64,000 nucleotides of DNA from a bacterium. Its GTDB lineage: Bacteria > Verrucomicrobiota > Kiritimatiellia > CAIKKV01 > CAITUY01. Location: contig JBAWZF010000010.1 of NCBI GenBank assembly GCA_037143175.1, positions 1-64,000 of the forward strand, read 5' to 3'. The stretch's first letter is position 1, and every line of letters begins with the position of its first letter. The notes below the pieces were generated by a model that was not told the DNA's origin, did no database searches, and was given only the letters and a program-made list of their open reading frames with translations. The position numbers and the translations under genes are program-made. This document shows, piece after piece, positions 1 through 7,790 of this stretch.

Positions 1-366
1 TGTTTCCCGCGAACGGGATCAGTCATTTATCTAAGCGATCAACCCGAAACCGCGTGCCGCTTTCGCGACAACACGAGGCGGGCCACCTCAGGTTCCCTAT
101 TTGATCTTGCTCCGAATGGGGTTTGCCATGCGACGCTCATCTCTGCGCGCCCGGTGGTCTCTTACACCACCTTTTCACCCTTACCGCAACGTTCCTTTTC
201 AGGTCTGCAGCGGCGGTATAGTCTCTGTGGCACTTTCCGTGAACTCCCTTTGAGAAGAGCCCCCCGGGCTTATTAAGCACCGGCATTCTGCCCTATGGAG
301 TCCGGACTTTCCTCCCCGATCCGCTTGCGCTAAAACCGGAGCGACCGAACGCCCCCTGCCTTTCAA
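1..366 (-). ncRNA. rnpB: RNase P RNA (bacterial type A), 3' end cut by window edge
   Basis: The minus strand reads as the catalytic RNA of RNase P, which removes 5' leaders from pre-tRNAs. Visible conserved blocks are GAGGAAAGTCCGGACTCC (the 5' strand of P4 and its surroundings) near 322-340, the AAGGGTGAAAAGGTG block near 170-190, and AAATGACTGATC near 19-30. The 5' end is placed near 366 from the start of the GC-rich P1 strand and is uncertain by a few bases. The last part (P1 3' strand and terminator) lies outside the window. It starts just downstream of the zinc-ribbon gene, in the same direction, so the two may be co-transcribed. Confidence 0.93.
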
Positions 367-385
367 CATCACAACCTCGACAACC

Positions 386-1084
386 TCAATACAACATTCG
401 CCCGCAATAACCACAGGCGACAACATCCGCTTGCTTTTTGGCATCATGGCAGATATAGGGTGGCAGCTTCATGTGACAACCTCCACAAGTACCATTGTCT
501 TCCACCGCAACAAGAACCTTTGCTTTTTTGTTCTTAAAAAAACGGTCATACTGAGCGAGGCGAACCGGGTCCACATCCGCTGCGTATCCAGCCCGGAGCT
601 GTTTCACGCGATCGAGTTCCCCTTTGATCTCACTCCCCCGCCCTTCGATGGTCGAAAATTCATGGCTGACGCCCTTTTCTTCCAATTTAAGCGCATCCTC
701 GCGCAGTTTGACATCCTCTTGGGCGGACTCAACGGTCTCCATGATTTCAAGGATTTTGTCTTCACATTGCCGAATCAGTTTTTCCACACCAGTGATTTCG
801 TTCTCCATGGCGCGGAATTCCTGATTATTCTTGAGCTGCATCTGCTGCTCACGGTATTTGCGAATCTTGTCGCGGTAAGCTTCGATCTCCTGCTCACATT
901 TCTTGATGCCAGCCTGACGGGTCTTCAAGACTTCCTTGGCAGCCGTAACGGCCTGCCGATGCTCATCAAGCATGGAATCAATGGCTTTCTTCCGTAACGG
1001 AATGTCCGCCAATTCTTTTTCAAATTTCAAGATTCGCAGGTCGTGATCTTGAATAATCAGCAACTTCTCGATAATAGGCGTCAT
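386..1084 (-). CDS. Coiled-coil protein with C-terminal zinc ribbon (CT398/COG1579 family)
   Basis: A 232-residue protein. Residues 1 to about 180 form a long charged coiled coil with many Glu/Lys/Arg/Gln heptads, and the last 33 residues form a C4 zinc ribbon: CGGC at 200-203 and CGYC at 224-227. The family is widespread; Chlamydia CT398 is a structural member with links to sigma-54 and secretion, but its general function is not settled. I chose the ATG at 1084 (MTPIIEKLL) because a GGAG lies just upstream and the family starts here; an upstream ATG at 1123 would add 13 atypical residues. rnpB follows in the same direction after about 20 bases. Confidence 0.85.
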   Translation of the reverse strand: MTPIIEKLLIIQDHDLRILKFEKELADIPLRKKAIDSMLDEHRQAVTAAKEVLKTRQAGIKKCEQEIEAYRDKIRKYREQQMQLKNNQEFRAMENEITGVEKLIRQCEDKILEIMETVESAQEDVKLREDALKLEEKGVSHEFSTIEGRGSEIKGELDRVKQLRAGYAADVDPVRLAQYDRFFKNKKAKVLVAVEDNGTCGGCHMKLPPYICHDAKKQADVVACGYCGRMLY

Positions 1085-1346
1085 AACACTCCGCGGTAAA
1101 AGGTTGGAAAAATCGCCCCACAATATGGCATACGAAAAGATTCAAGTCAACGCCAACAGCGGCCCCGTTCCCCCTTTCCTCTTTCAAGGGACTGACACGT
1201 TAAAAGGAGATGGTGGGAATCCCTCGGCATTTCGCAAATTGGTCTGCTGCGTCACGAGCCAGCAGAATCATCTGATTAACTTCACTTTTTAAAAACCAAG
1301 GAACCATCTTCATTATTTTCGACGATTTTGAAAGCATAAATCTGAT

Positions 1347-1773
1347 CTAGAGCGAATCCACCTGCCCGTTTCTGAAAACATATCGATGCACCCTACCCCC
1401 GATCTCCTCGATACGGTAGTCAAAGTGGATGCAGAGTCCCATGGAGGCGGGGATCCCGTAACCGATCTCCCCATCGGGTCACGCCATCGTACCCACTGTT
1501 GAGCAAGCAGAATGCTGCCAGCCGACAGTCCAGCCAATAGGGCTCCGGCCTGAAACCGTTTATGGATCAATACCGACCCGCACCGTGTTGCACTAAAAGG
1601 TTCTTGATTGCCTTGAAAAAATGGAGGTCATCGCCGCTGGCAGCTCCGATATATGCAACGGACGGTTTGCAAAGATCGGTATCCCCAAGCATTTTTGAAA
1701 TCAGCGGATCGCGTGATTCACGGCGGAAGTGTGGCCCTCCTGCGAGAAGATAAACGGGTTTGATGGGGTTCAC
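1347..1773 (-). pseudogene. Peptidase S51 (peptidase E-like) pseudogene with two internal losses
   Basis: Three pieces of one family are recognisable in order but not in one frame. The N-terminal piece (1773-1567) has the start MNPIKPVYLLAGGPHFR and the KPSVAYIGAASGDD strand. The middle piece (around 1556-1480, another frame) has the nucleophile region GLSAGSILLAQQWVRWRDP. The C-terminal piece (about 1470-1347, a third frame) has IGYGIPASMGLCIHF and ends at TAG. The stretch that normally joins the first two pieces (aspartate, GG-loop) and the one after WVRWRDP are missing, so the gene lost two segments and its frame. Intact members are single-domain serine peptidases of about 220-240 residues. 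No function is expected. Confidence 0.8.
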
Positions 1774-1777
1774 CGTC

Positions 1778-2971
1778 TTATTCCGACTGGCTTAGCCGTT
1801 GAACGGGTTGATCAAAGAGACTTTTGTGGGCGTCGGTTAGCAGGCCGGGAATTTGCCTGGCGAAGGGACTCAAATTCAAGGCTTCTGACAAGTCCTGCTC
1901 ACCAGCATGGGCGGCGTTTTGGCCCGGAAACCAGTGCCCTGCCTGCCCTAACAAATTATAGCGCATCTTGGCAAAATCCGCCATATCCAAGCCACGGGCA
2001 AAATTCCATAGGCGCAGGATCTCATGAAGATTGATTTGATTCGGGACCTTTTCCCATTCGGGTAAGCCCACATGCCAGCGAGCCATCCAATCAGCCCCAC
2101 ACACCCGAGCTAACTCGGCATCCAGTTTGGCGGCGATGGCAGCAGGTATTGATTGATCACCCAGTCTGGACATGGCACGAACATGTTCGTCGTAATCCGA
2201 CGGACGAGCCGCCCCGATACTTAACGTGTGGACCTCCGGTCGGGCAAGACAGTAGAGGACATTAAAAGTCATTGGGGACAGGGGCTGGCATAAATCCACA
2301 AGCTTTTGAGGCGGGGCATAGAGTTTGCCGCCTTTGTCGTTGGGGCTGATGATGAGCACCCCCATATCCTGGGCCGCAGCGGCCTGCACGGCTGGCCAGG
2401 TAAATGGGTTAACGTAATACCAGTGCAAGTTGACGTAATCAAACTCACCAGTCTGGATAGCGCGCACGGTCACTTCCGGCGGTCCATGCGTGGCAAATCC
2501 GATGAAGCCACACCGCCCCTCACGCTGAAACCGGCGCGCCACATCCAGACATCCGCCCCGGCGCAAAACCATTTCGAGAATTTCCTGGTTATTGATTCCG
2601 TGGATGGCCAACAGATCCACACGTTCCTGTCCCAGTCGCTTGAGTGAGAGCTCTACCTGTGCCGCAAAAATGTCGGAGTTGGCATCCGGCCCGACCTTGG
2701 TTTGGAGAATAAACTGGTTACGGGGCAAAGTTTTGATGGCACGTCCTAGCTGAACCTCAGATGAACCATAGCCGCGGGCCGTCTCAATATGGCGAAGCCC
2801 GAGAGCGAAGGCCCTCTGGACGGTGGCCTCGAGATTTTTCTGATTTTCAGTCGTGATATCATCGGTATCCTGCCAGGACTGCTGGAATCGCATACCACCA
2901 CAAGTCAGTACAGGCATCTCAAGTTCGGTTCGTCCGAACCGCCTGGTTGGAATAAGGTTTGAAGTAGTCAT
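1778..2971 (-). CDS. Aldo/keto reductase (COG1453-like) without the usual iron-sulfur cysteines
   Basis: An NAD(P)H-dependent (beta/alpha)8-barrel oxidoreductase. The barrel covers about residues 10-290: [18 protein letters not shown] (catalytic Asp/Tyr region; the Asp position reads Glu-Thr-Ala-Arg here), [16 protein letters not shown] and a [15 protein letters not shown] segment. A C-terminal extension of about 100 residues matches the length of the extension that in COG1453 proteins carries Cys motifs for 4Fe-4S clusters. Here it has one Cys (VCGADW), so the clusters are probably absent. The ATG at 2971 ([17 protein letters not shown]) fits the family start; an in-frame ATG at 3007 gives a poor extra 12 residues. 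No strong ribosome binding site precedes either. Substrate unknown. Confidence 0.82.
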   Translation of the reverse strand: MTTSNLIPTRRFGRTELEMPVLTCGGMRFQQSWQDTDDITTENQKNLEATVQRAFALGLRHIETARGYGSSEVQLGRAIKTLPRNQFILQTKVGPDANSDIFAAQVELSLKRLGQERVDLLAIHGINNQEILEMVLRRGGCLDVARRFQREGRCGFIGFATHGPPEVTVRAIQTGEFDYVNLHWYYVNPFTWPAVQAAAAQDMGVLIISPNDKGGKLYAPPQKLVDLCQPLSPMTFNVLYCLARPEVHTLSIGAARPSDYDEHVRAMSRLGDQSIPAAIAAKLDAELARVCGADWMARWHVGLPEWEKVPNQINLHEILRLWNFARGLDMADFAKMRYNLLGQAGHWFPGQNAAHAGEQDLSEALNLSPFARQIPGLLTDAHKSLFDQPVQRLSQSE

Positions 2972-3024
2972 GTGCAGGAAAGTAAAAGATCGTACTAATG
3001 AAATCAATGATTGAAGTCGAACTG

Positions 3025-4137
3025 TCAGGAACGGGGCGTAATAACCGCCCGGATGGTCTCAGAAAGGGTTGTCAGTTGATAGGGCTTTTGAAGAAAGCCC
3101 GCCATGCCTTTCCCCAAAGCACGTGCTTCAATTTCCTGGGGATTGTAGCCACTCGAAAGAATGATTGGAACTTCGGCTCGGATCCGGAGCATTTCGCTTA
3201 ATGCCACATCCCCATCCATGTAAGGCATCGTCAGATCCATAAGTACGCAAACCAGTTTATCGCTGGATTCTTCAAATACTTGTACGGCTTCTTTTCCATT
3301 CGTTGCAGTAAGAACGCTAAAGCCCATTCGTTCCAGCATGCGTCGGGTCACAGACCGGACCGACTCTTCATCATCCGCCAGCAGGATCGTCCCGGATCCT
3401 TGCCAGACGGGGGCCGCAGGACCTCGCATTTCAACAGCTACTATTGCTCCAGATGCGGGAAATAGCACTGTGAACGTTGAACCTTTCCAGGGCTCACTTA
3501 TAATTTTAATCATCCCCTTATGGCCCCTTACTATTCCCATCACGGCAGCAAGCCCGAGCCCACGGCCTGTAAATTTTGTAGTGTAGAAGGGGTCAAAAAT
3601 CCTGGATTGAGTCTCGTTATCCATCCCGCATCCGGAATCAGACACTTCCAGATAAACATATTGTCCTGGCGAACAGGCCTCGCTGTGATAAGCGCCCTGC
3701 AGGAAGTTTTCATCACAGTACATGACCCCCGTCGAGAGCGAGATAGAGCCACTCATGTCCCCGATCGCTTCCGAGGCGTTGATGACCAGATTCATAATTA
3801 CCTGTCTTATCTGGGTGGCATCCGCTTCAATAGCAGGTAGTTTTTCGGATAGTTGATAATGAAGGGCAACCTTTTTCGAGACGGATACTTCAATAAGTTT
3901 CGATATATCACTGATAAGACGGGAAATAAACACGGCCTCCACGACGAATTTGCCTTTCCCCGAATAGGCAAGCATTTGCTTGCATAGTTCAGCCGCCTGA
4001 AGAGATATTTGTTTGATTTGAAAGAGATTTGGCTTAAGCGGTGATCCTGTGGGGAGATCCGCAATCGCCAGATCGGTATTGCCGAGAATTGCCATAAGAA
4101 GATTGTTGAAATCATGCGCAATCCCGCCAGCCAACAA
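3025..4137 (-). CDS. C-terminal part of split hybrid histidine kinase (HisKA-HATPase-receiver)
   Basis: Carries the phospho-acceptor helix [13 protein letters not shown] (the His is the autophosphorylation site), the ATP-binding N box [13 protein letters not shown]1 DSGCGMDNE and G2 GRGLGLAAV, then a receiver domain with phospho-acceptor Asp in [13 protein letters not shown] and the Lys in FLQKPYQL. It is in the same frame as the sensor half at 4210-5247; one TAA codon at 4210-4212 separates them, and the 24 intervening codons (KHLEAERLKEQEQLQHVQKL...) are the expected linker. The given start is a TTG with no clear ribosome binding site, so independent translation is doubtful. Originally one protein of about 740 residues. 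Confidence 0.7.
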   Translation of the reverse strand: MLAGGIAHDFNNLLMAILGNTDLAIADLPTGSPLKPNLFQIKQISLQAAELCKQMLAYSGKGKFVVEAVFISRLISDISKLIEVSVSKKVALHYQLSEKLPAIEADATQIRQVIMNLVINASEAIGDMSGSISLSTGVMYCDENFLQGAYHSEACSPGQYVYLEVSDSGCGMDNETQSRIFDPFYTTKFTGRGLGLAAVMGIVRGHKGMIKIISEPWKGSTFTVLFPASGAIVAVEMRGPAAPVWQGSGTILLADDEESVRSVTRRMLERMGFSVLTATNGKEAVQVFEESSDKLVCVLMDLTMPYMDGDVALSEMLRIRAEVPIILSSGYNPQEIEARALGKGMAGFLQKPYQLTTLSETIRAVITPRS

Positions 4138-4209
4138 GCCTAACCCCTCCAGTTTTTGGACGTGCTGGAGTTGCTCCTGTTCCTTCAGTCGCTCTGCTTC
4201 TAAATGTTT

Positions 4210-5247
4210 TTACTGAGTAATATCGGCAATGATGCAGGCGAATTGGCCGGGCACGGGACGATAAGCCGTCACTTGGAAGTAACAATCAAGATCCTGAGAA
4301 TAATTCTCATAATGAATGGGCACGCCAGTGAGAACGACCTTACCATAGGCTTCGATCCAATAAGCCTCAGTCTGGGGTAAAACTTCTTTCACCGTTCTGC
4401 CCAGAATAGTTGATCCAACTAACCCTGTTAGCTTTTCAAAAGCGGGATTCACATCAAGAAACCTGTAATCAACGGGTTTCCCCTCGGCATCAAAAATCAT
4501 TTCGTGGAGGGCAAAGCCATTTACCATTTGTTCAAACAGCATTCTGTAGTCCCGGGCCAGCGTTCGACAATGATCCTCACTAATTTGCAAGGCTTCACTG
4601 GCATTCCTGTGATCCTTTTCAGCCCACAGGACTCGCCGACCAAACCACCAGACGCCCAGTCCGTTGAGCATGGCAAGACCGAGGGCAGCCATAATACCCA
4701 GCAGCAGGGACCGCCTCATGCCCGAGAGGCGCTCGCTGTACTCTTGAAGTTTCAAATCCACTCCCACAATTCCCACACAGTGTCCGCTGGAATCATGAAT
4801 AGGCGCATATCCGCTCAGAAAAGTTCCCCACAGGTCTTTGATAGGTTCGGAATCAACCCCTGTCGTCCCAGTTCTCAGGGCCTCCACAAGGGCGGGCGCA
4901 GGTGTGTCAAAGGGCTCCATAATCGAAGAATGGTCCTTAATACCGTCATGATCCGAGTCCTCTGGTGAAGTGGCATCCAGGATGAAGTAAGGCTTTCCGT
5001 CGCGCAGGATCATGGTATAGAGAAAACGGATTTCAGGATGAGCCGCCAATATTCTCTTCAAAGGCAGAACGGCCTGAAGATAAGCAGGACTCTTTTCCTG
5101 TTCGGGGGAGATGAGGGTTTTATGAATATCCCCATCCACAAAAACCGCTGCCGTTTTGGCCAACTGAATAAGACTTCGCTGTACTTCCCGGGTAAGTGCT
5201 TCAGCACCGCCAAAATACAGGAGCGTAAGACAGAGGCAACTGATCAA
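4210..5247 (-). CDS. N-terminal sensor part of split hybrid histidine kinase (membrane, PAS)
   Basis: Begins with a membrane segment (ISCLCLTLLYFGG), then an extracytoplasmic domain of about 150 residues containing a D-x-D-x-D-G stretch (DSDHDGIKDH), a second membrane helix (LLLGIMAALGLAMLNGLGVWWF), and a PAS domain ending in IADITQ, immediately followed by TAA. The normal continuation into the kinase core follows in frame. No ATG or GTG precedes the first membrane helix in frame. The TTG at 5247 has no ribosome binding site, whereas a GAGGAG at about 5311-5316 would suit a rare ATT start near 5304, which would give a proper N-terminal RRLLRRAAT leader. Either the start is unusual or the 5' end is also damaged. 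Confidence 0.65.
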   Translation of the reverse strand: MISCLCLTLLYFGGAEALTREVQRSLIQLAKTAAVFVDGDIHKTLISPEQEKSPAYLQAVLPLKRILAAHPEIRFLYTMILRDGKPYFILDATSPEDSDHDGIKDHSSIMEPFDTPAPALVEALRTGTTGVDSEPIKDLWGTFLSGYAPIHDSSGHCVGIVGVDLKLQEYSERLSGMRRSLLLGIMAALGLAMLNGLGVWWFGRRVLWAEKDHRNASEALQISEDHCRTLARDYRMLFEQMVNGFALHEMIFDAEGKPVDYRFLDVNPAFEKLTGLVGSTILGRTVKEVLPQTEAYWIEAYGKVVLTGVPIHYENYSQDLDCYFQVTAYRPVPGQFACIIADITQ

Positions 5248-5337
5248 AAACGAAACCAGTGAAGCCGTGGCTGCTCTTCGTAGTAATCTCCTGTAAAACT
5301 GAGTAAAAATCTGAATAACAAACTCCTCATCATAAAC

Positions 5338-5354
5338 ATTAACATTATGTTAAT
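5338..5354. promoter_or_regulatory. 17-bp palindrome between divergent genes
   Basis: A perfect inverted repeat, ATTAACAT-T-ATGTTAAT, lies in the 244-bp gap between the split sensor kinase (leftward) and the lactonase gene (rightward). Its size and position suit a dimeric regulator site for one or both genes. No regulator gene adjoins it, so the protein that binds is unknown. Confidence 0.4.
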
Positions 5355-5491
5355 TTCCGAATAAAATACCACGAGTTATGTCAATTGTCTATTTCGAGGC
5401 ACTTCGGATACGGGAACATGATTGCGATCCTTTCATTTTTTTGACATCTTCCTTTCCCGTACGCGGAAATTATCTTTCAGGAACAGTTATC

Positions 5492-6586
5492 ATGACATCA
5501 TCATTGCTTTCCTTGCAGGCATTAACAGCCCAATCCATAGACGTTTATTTTGGAACCTATACCAAGCCAAATTCTGCTGAAGGCATTTATCACGCCACAT
5601 TCTACCTTAAAACTGGAAGGCTTTCCGCACCAGACCTTTCTTGTGTGACACCCAGTCCGACATTTATTGAAATACATCCCAATTCCAAGTTTCTTTATGC
5701 GGTATCCGAACGGGATCCTGGAGCCGTTAGCTCCTTCAAGATTGAGTCTGAGTCAAAAAAACTTAAATTGATCAATAAAGCCGCTACCGGCGGCAAAGGC
5801 CCCTGCCACCTCTGCATTTCCAGGGACGGACGAACCCTGCTCGTTGCCAACTACGGGGGCGGAAGCGTGGCCTCCATTCCGATCAATAATGACGGTTCAC
5901 TGTCAGAAGCGGTCAGCGTGATTCAGCACACAGGTTCAAGCGTAAATCACCAGCGACAGCAGGAACCACATGTCCATAGTGTTAATCTCAGTCCTGATAG
6001 CCGGTTTGCCTATGTTGCAGATCTCGGTATCGACAAAATCATGATTTATACGCTAGAGGCCCAATTCAGTCGAATGCTGTCTGGTGAACCTGCTGAGATT
6101 AAAATTAAGCCCGGAGCTGGCCCCCGTCATTTGTCTTTCGACCCTGCCGGGAAGTTCGCCTACCTGATCAACGAGCTTGACAATACCATCATCGTCTTTG
6201 CGCATGAGGCAAAATCCGGAAACCTTGCGGAGATACAAACCATCCCCACGCTGCCAAAGGGGTATTCAGGGACGAGTATTTGTGCCGAAGTGAGAGTTCA
6301 CCCCAATGGTAAATTTCTTTACGGCTCGAATCGCGGACACGACTCCATTGCCATTTATAACATCCACCCGAAAAATGGGACGCTGACGCTGATTGGCTTC
6401 CAGAACACCGGCATCAAAACTCCGAGAAATTTCAATATTGACCCGACAGGGCAGTTCTGTTTGGTTGCCAATCAAGACGCCAATACCGTAATCGTCTTCC
6501 GCATTAATCAAGAAACAGGAATGCTGGAACCGACCACCGAGGTGATCAAAATCGGCACTCCGGTTTGTGTCCGTTTCATGCTATAA
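5492..6586 (+). CDS. Lactonase family beta-propeller (6-phosphogluconolactonase-like)
   Basis: A 364-residue seven-bladed propeller of the lactonase_7/YbhE type. Repeated blade motifs are visible: FIEIHPNSKFLYAVSE, HLCISRDGRTLLVANY, SVNLSPDSRFAYVADLG, HLSFDPAGKFAYLINE, EVRVHPNGKFLYGSNRG and NFNIDPTGQFCLVANQ. The family includes E. coli Pgl, which hydrolyses 6-phosphogluconolactone in the pentose phosphate pathway, but many members have other lactone substrates. The ATG at 5492 has AGGA about 12 bases upstream; the preceding in-frame ATG at 5378 would add 38 unlikely residues. MTSSLLSLQALTAQS might act as a weak signal peptide, but it lacks a good hydrophobic core. The M14 peptidase gene follows after 8 bases. 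Confidence 0.85.
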   Translation: MTSSLLSLQALTAQSIDVYFGTYTKPNSAEGIYHATFYLKTGRLSAPDLSCVTPSPTFIEIHPNSKFLYAVSERDPGAVSSFKIESESKKLKLINKAATGGKGPCHLCISRDGRTLLVANYGGGSVASIPINNDGSLSEAVSVIQHTGSSVNHQRQQEPHVHSVNLSPDSRFAYVADLGIDKIMIYTLEAQFSRMLSGEPAEIKIKPGAGPRHLSFDPAGKFAYLINELDNTIIVFAHEAKSGNLAEIQTIPTLPKGYSGTSICAEVRVHPNGKFLYGSNRGHDSIAIYNIHPKNGTLTLIGFQNTGIKTPRNFNIDPTGQFCLVANQDANTVIVFRINQETGMLEPTTEVIKIGTPVCVRFML

Positions 6587-6594
6587 GGCCATTT

Positions 6595-7728
6595 ATGAGT
6601 CTCAAAGCCACTTCTCATTTTTCTGGCGGCAATGCCGCTGATATCGAAATCCTAACGGGCGGACAGATTCCCGAGGTGCGATTCGCCTCTGATCCATGTG
6701 GGGGCGCCCAGGCGATGTGGTTTCACTTCCGGCTGGAGGAAACCGATCCTGATCCAGCCACCCAAACCAAGGTGCGCTTAACCTGGACGTATATCGATAC
6801 TGTGCCGGGTATTTCTGAGTCGCCGGACTGTATCCCTGTCTGCCTTGTGCCAGGCCAAACGTGGACGCGTCTCAAACAAGGTGAGGAAACGCGAACCCCT
6901 GACGGCCGCCGCCAAATCTCGTGGACGATCCCTTATCCTTCACCGTCGGTTATGATTGCATTCTGCATTCCCTATGGGCTATCCGATGTTGAAGCCATGC
7001 TCGATCGTTCAAAGGACTACTGGCAGGCTGTGCCTATTGGCCTCAGCCAGGGAGGGCGCCGTATTCTCCGCCTGCATAATGCCCCCGGCACACTGGGCGG
7101 CACTCAGCCGGGAATCTACATCATGGCCCGGCAGCACGCGGGAGAAACGCCAGGATCCTGGGTTCTTGACGGCTTTCTGCGGCACTGGGCACAGGTACGT
7201 AAGGGAGCCTATGTCATCTGGGCAGTCCCTCTTGCGGATATTGATGGCGTAGTGAACGGGCATTACGGCAAATCCGGAGACCTGTTCGACCTAAATTGTG
7301 CATGGGGTGCCCCCCCTGTCCGTCATGAATCGCGAGTGATCCGACAGGATGTAGAACGCTGGAAAGCACGGTGCCGCCCGATTTTAGCTTTGGATTTTCA
7401 TGCCCCCGGAGCCTGTGATCGGGATGGGGTTTACGCCCTGGTATCGAAAGCGCCAACTGAGCCGCAGGCCGCCGAGGAAATCAAGTGGTGTAACGTCATT
7501 CAAAATGAGCTACAGGCGGAATTTGCCGCTCCTGAGTTCAAACACTTGACGATCCCCTCTTTTGGAGAAACGCAGGATTTTGCGGGCTATATGCGTGCCG
7601 AAATGGGCGTGCCGACCCTGAGACTCAAGATCCCCTATTCCCATGTGGCAGATACGGTTCTTACTCAAAAAAGTTATCGCGAAATAGGCCGCCGTATTGC
7701 ATTGGCAATCTTACGCCGACACGGATGA
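6595..7728 (+). CDS. M14-type zinc carboxypeptidase (cytosolic carboxypeptidase-like)
   Basis: A 377-residue protein with an N-terminal beta-rich domain (about 1-130) and a carboxypeptidase domain. Zinc ligands are seen as HxxE in MARQHAGETPGSW and the distal His in ALDFHAPGACD. The next motif reads FDLNCAW where most M14 enzymes have DLNR-x-W, so the arginine that holds the substrate C-terminal carboxylate is replaced by cysteine. The catalytic glutamate, usually in a YTLE-like motif near the end, is not obvious (the segment reads PTLRLKIPYS). It may act on unusual substrates or be inactive. The ATG at 6595 was chosen over 6565, which overlaps the lactonase gene. Likely co-transcribed with the lactonase. 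Confidence 0.78.
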   Translation: MSLKATSHFSGGNAADIEILTGGQIPEVRFASDPCGGAQAMWFHFRLEETDPDPATQTKVRLTWTYIDTVPGISESPDCIPVCLVPGQTWTRLKQGEETRTPDGRRQISWTIPYPSPSVMIAFCIPYGLSDVEAMLDRSKDYWQAVPIGLSQGGRRILRLHNAPGTLGGTQPGIYIMARQHAGETPGSWVLDGFLRHWAQVRKGAYVIWAVPLADIDGVVNGHYGKSGDLFDLNCAWGAPPVRHESRVIRQDVERWKARCRPILALDFHAPGACDRDGVYALVSKAPTEPQAAEEIKWCNVIQNELQAEFAAPEFKHLTIPSFGETQDFAGYMRAEMGVPTLRLKIPYSHVADTVLTQKSYREIGRRIALAILRRHG

Positions 7729-7790
7729 CGTGGATATCAAAGCCCGGCCCGACGATCCTGACATTGTGATTCAGTCTGTACCATAACAAA

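Noticed and set aside
431-997. 188-codon plus-strand frame
   Set aside because: Antisense shadow of the zinc-ribbon coiled-coil gene; no family features and no ribosome binding site.
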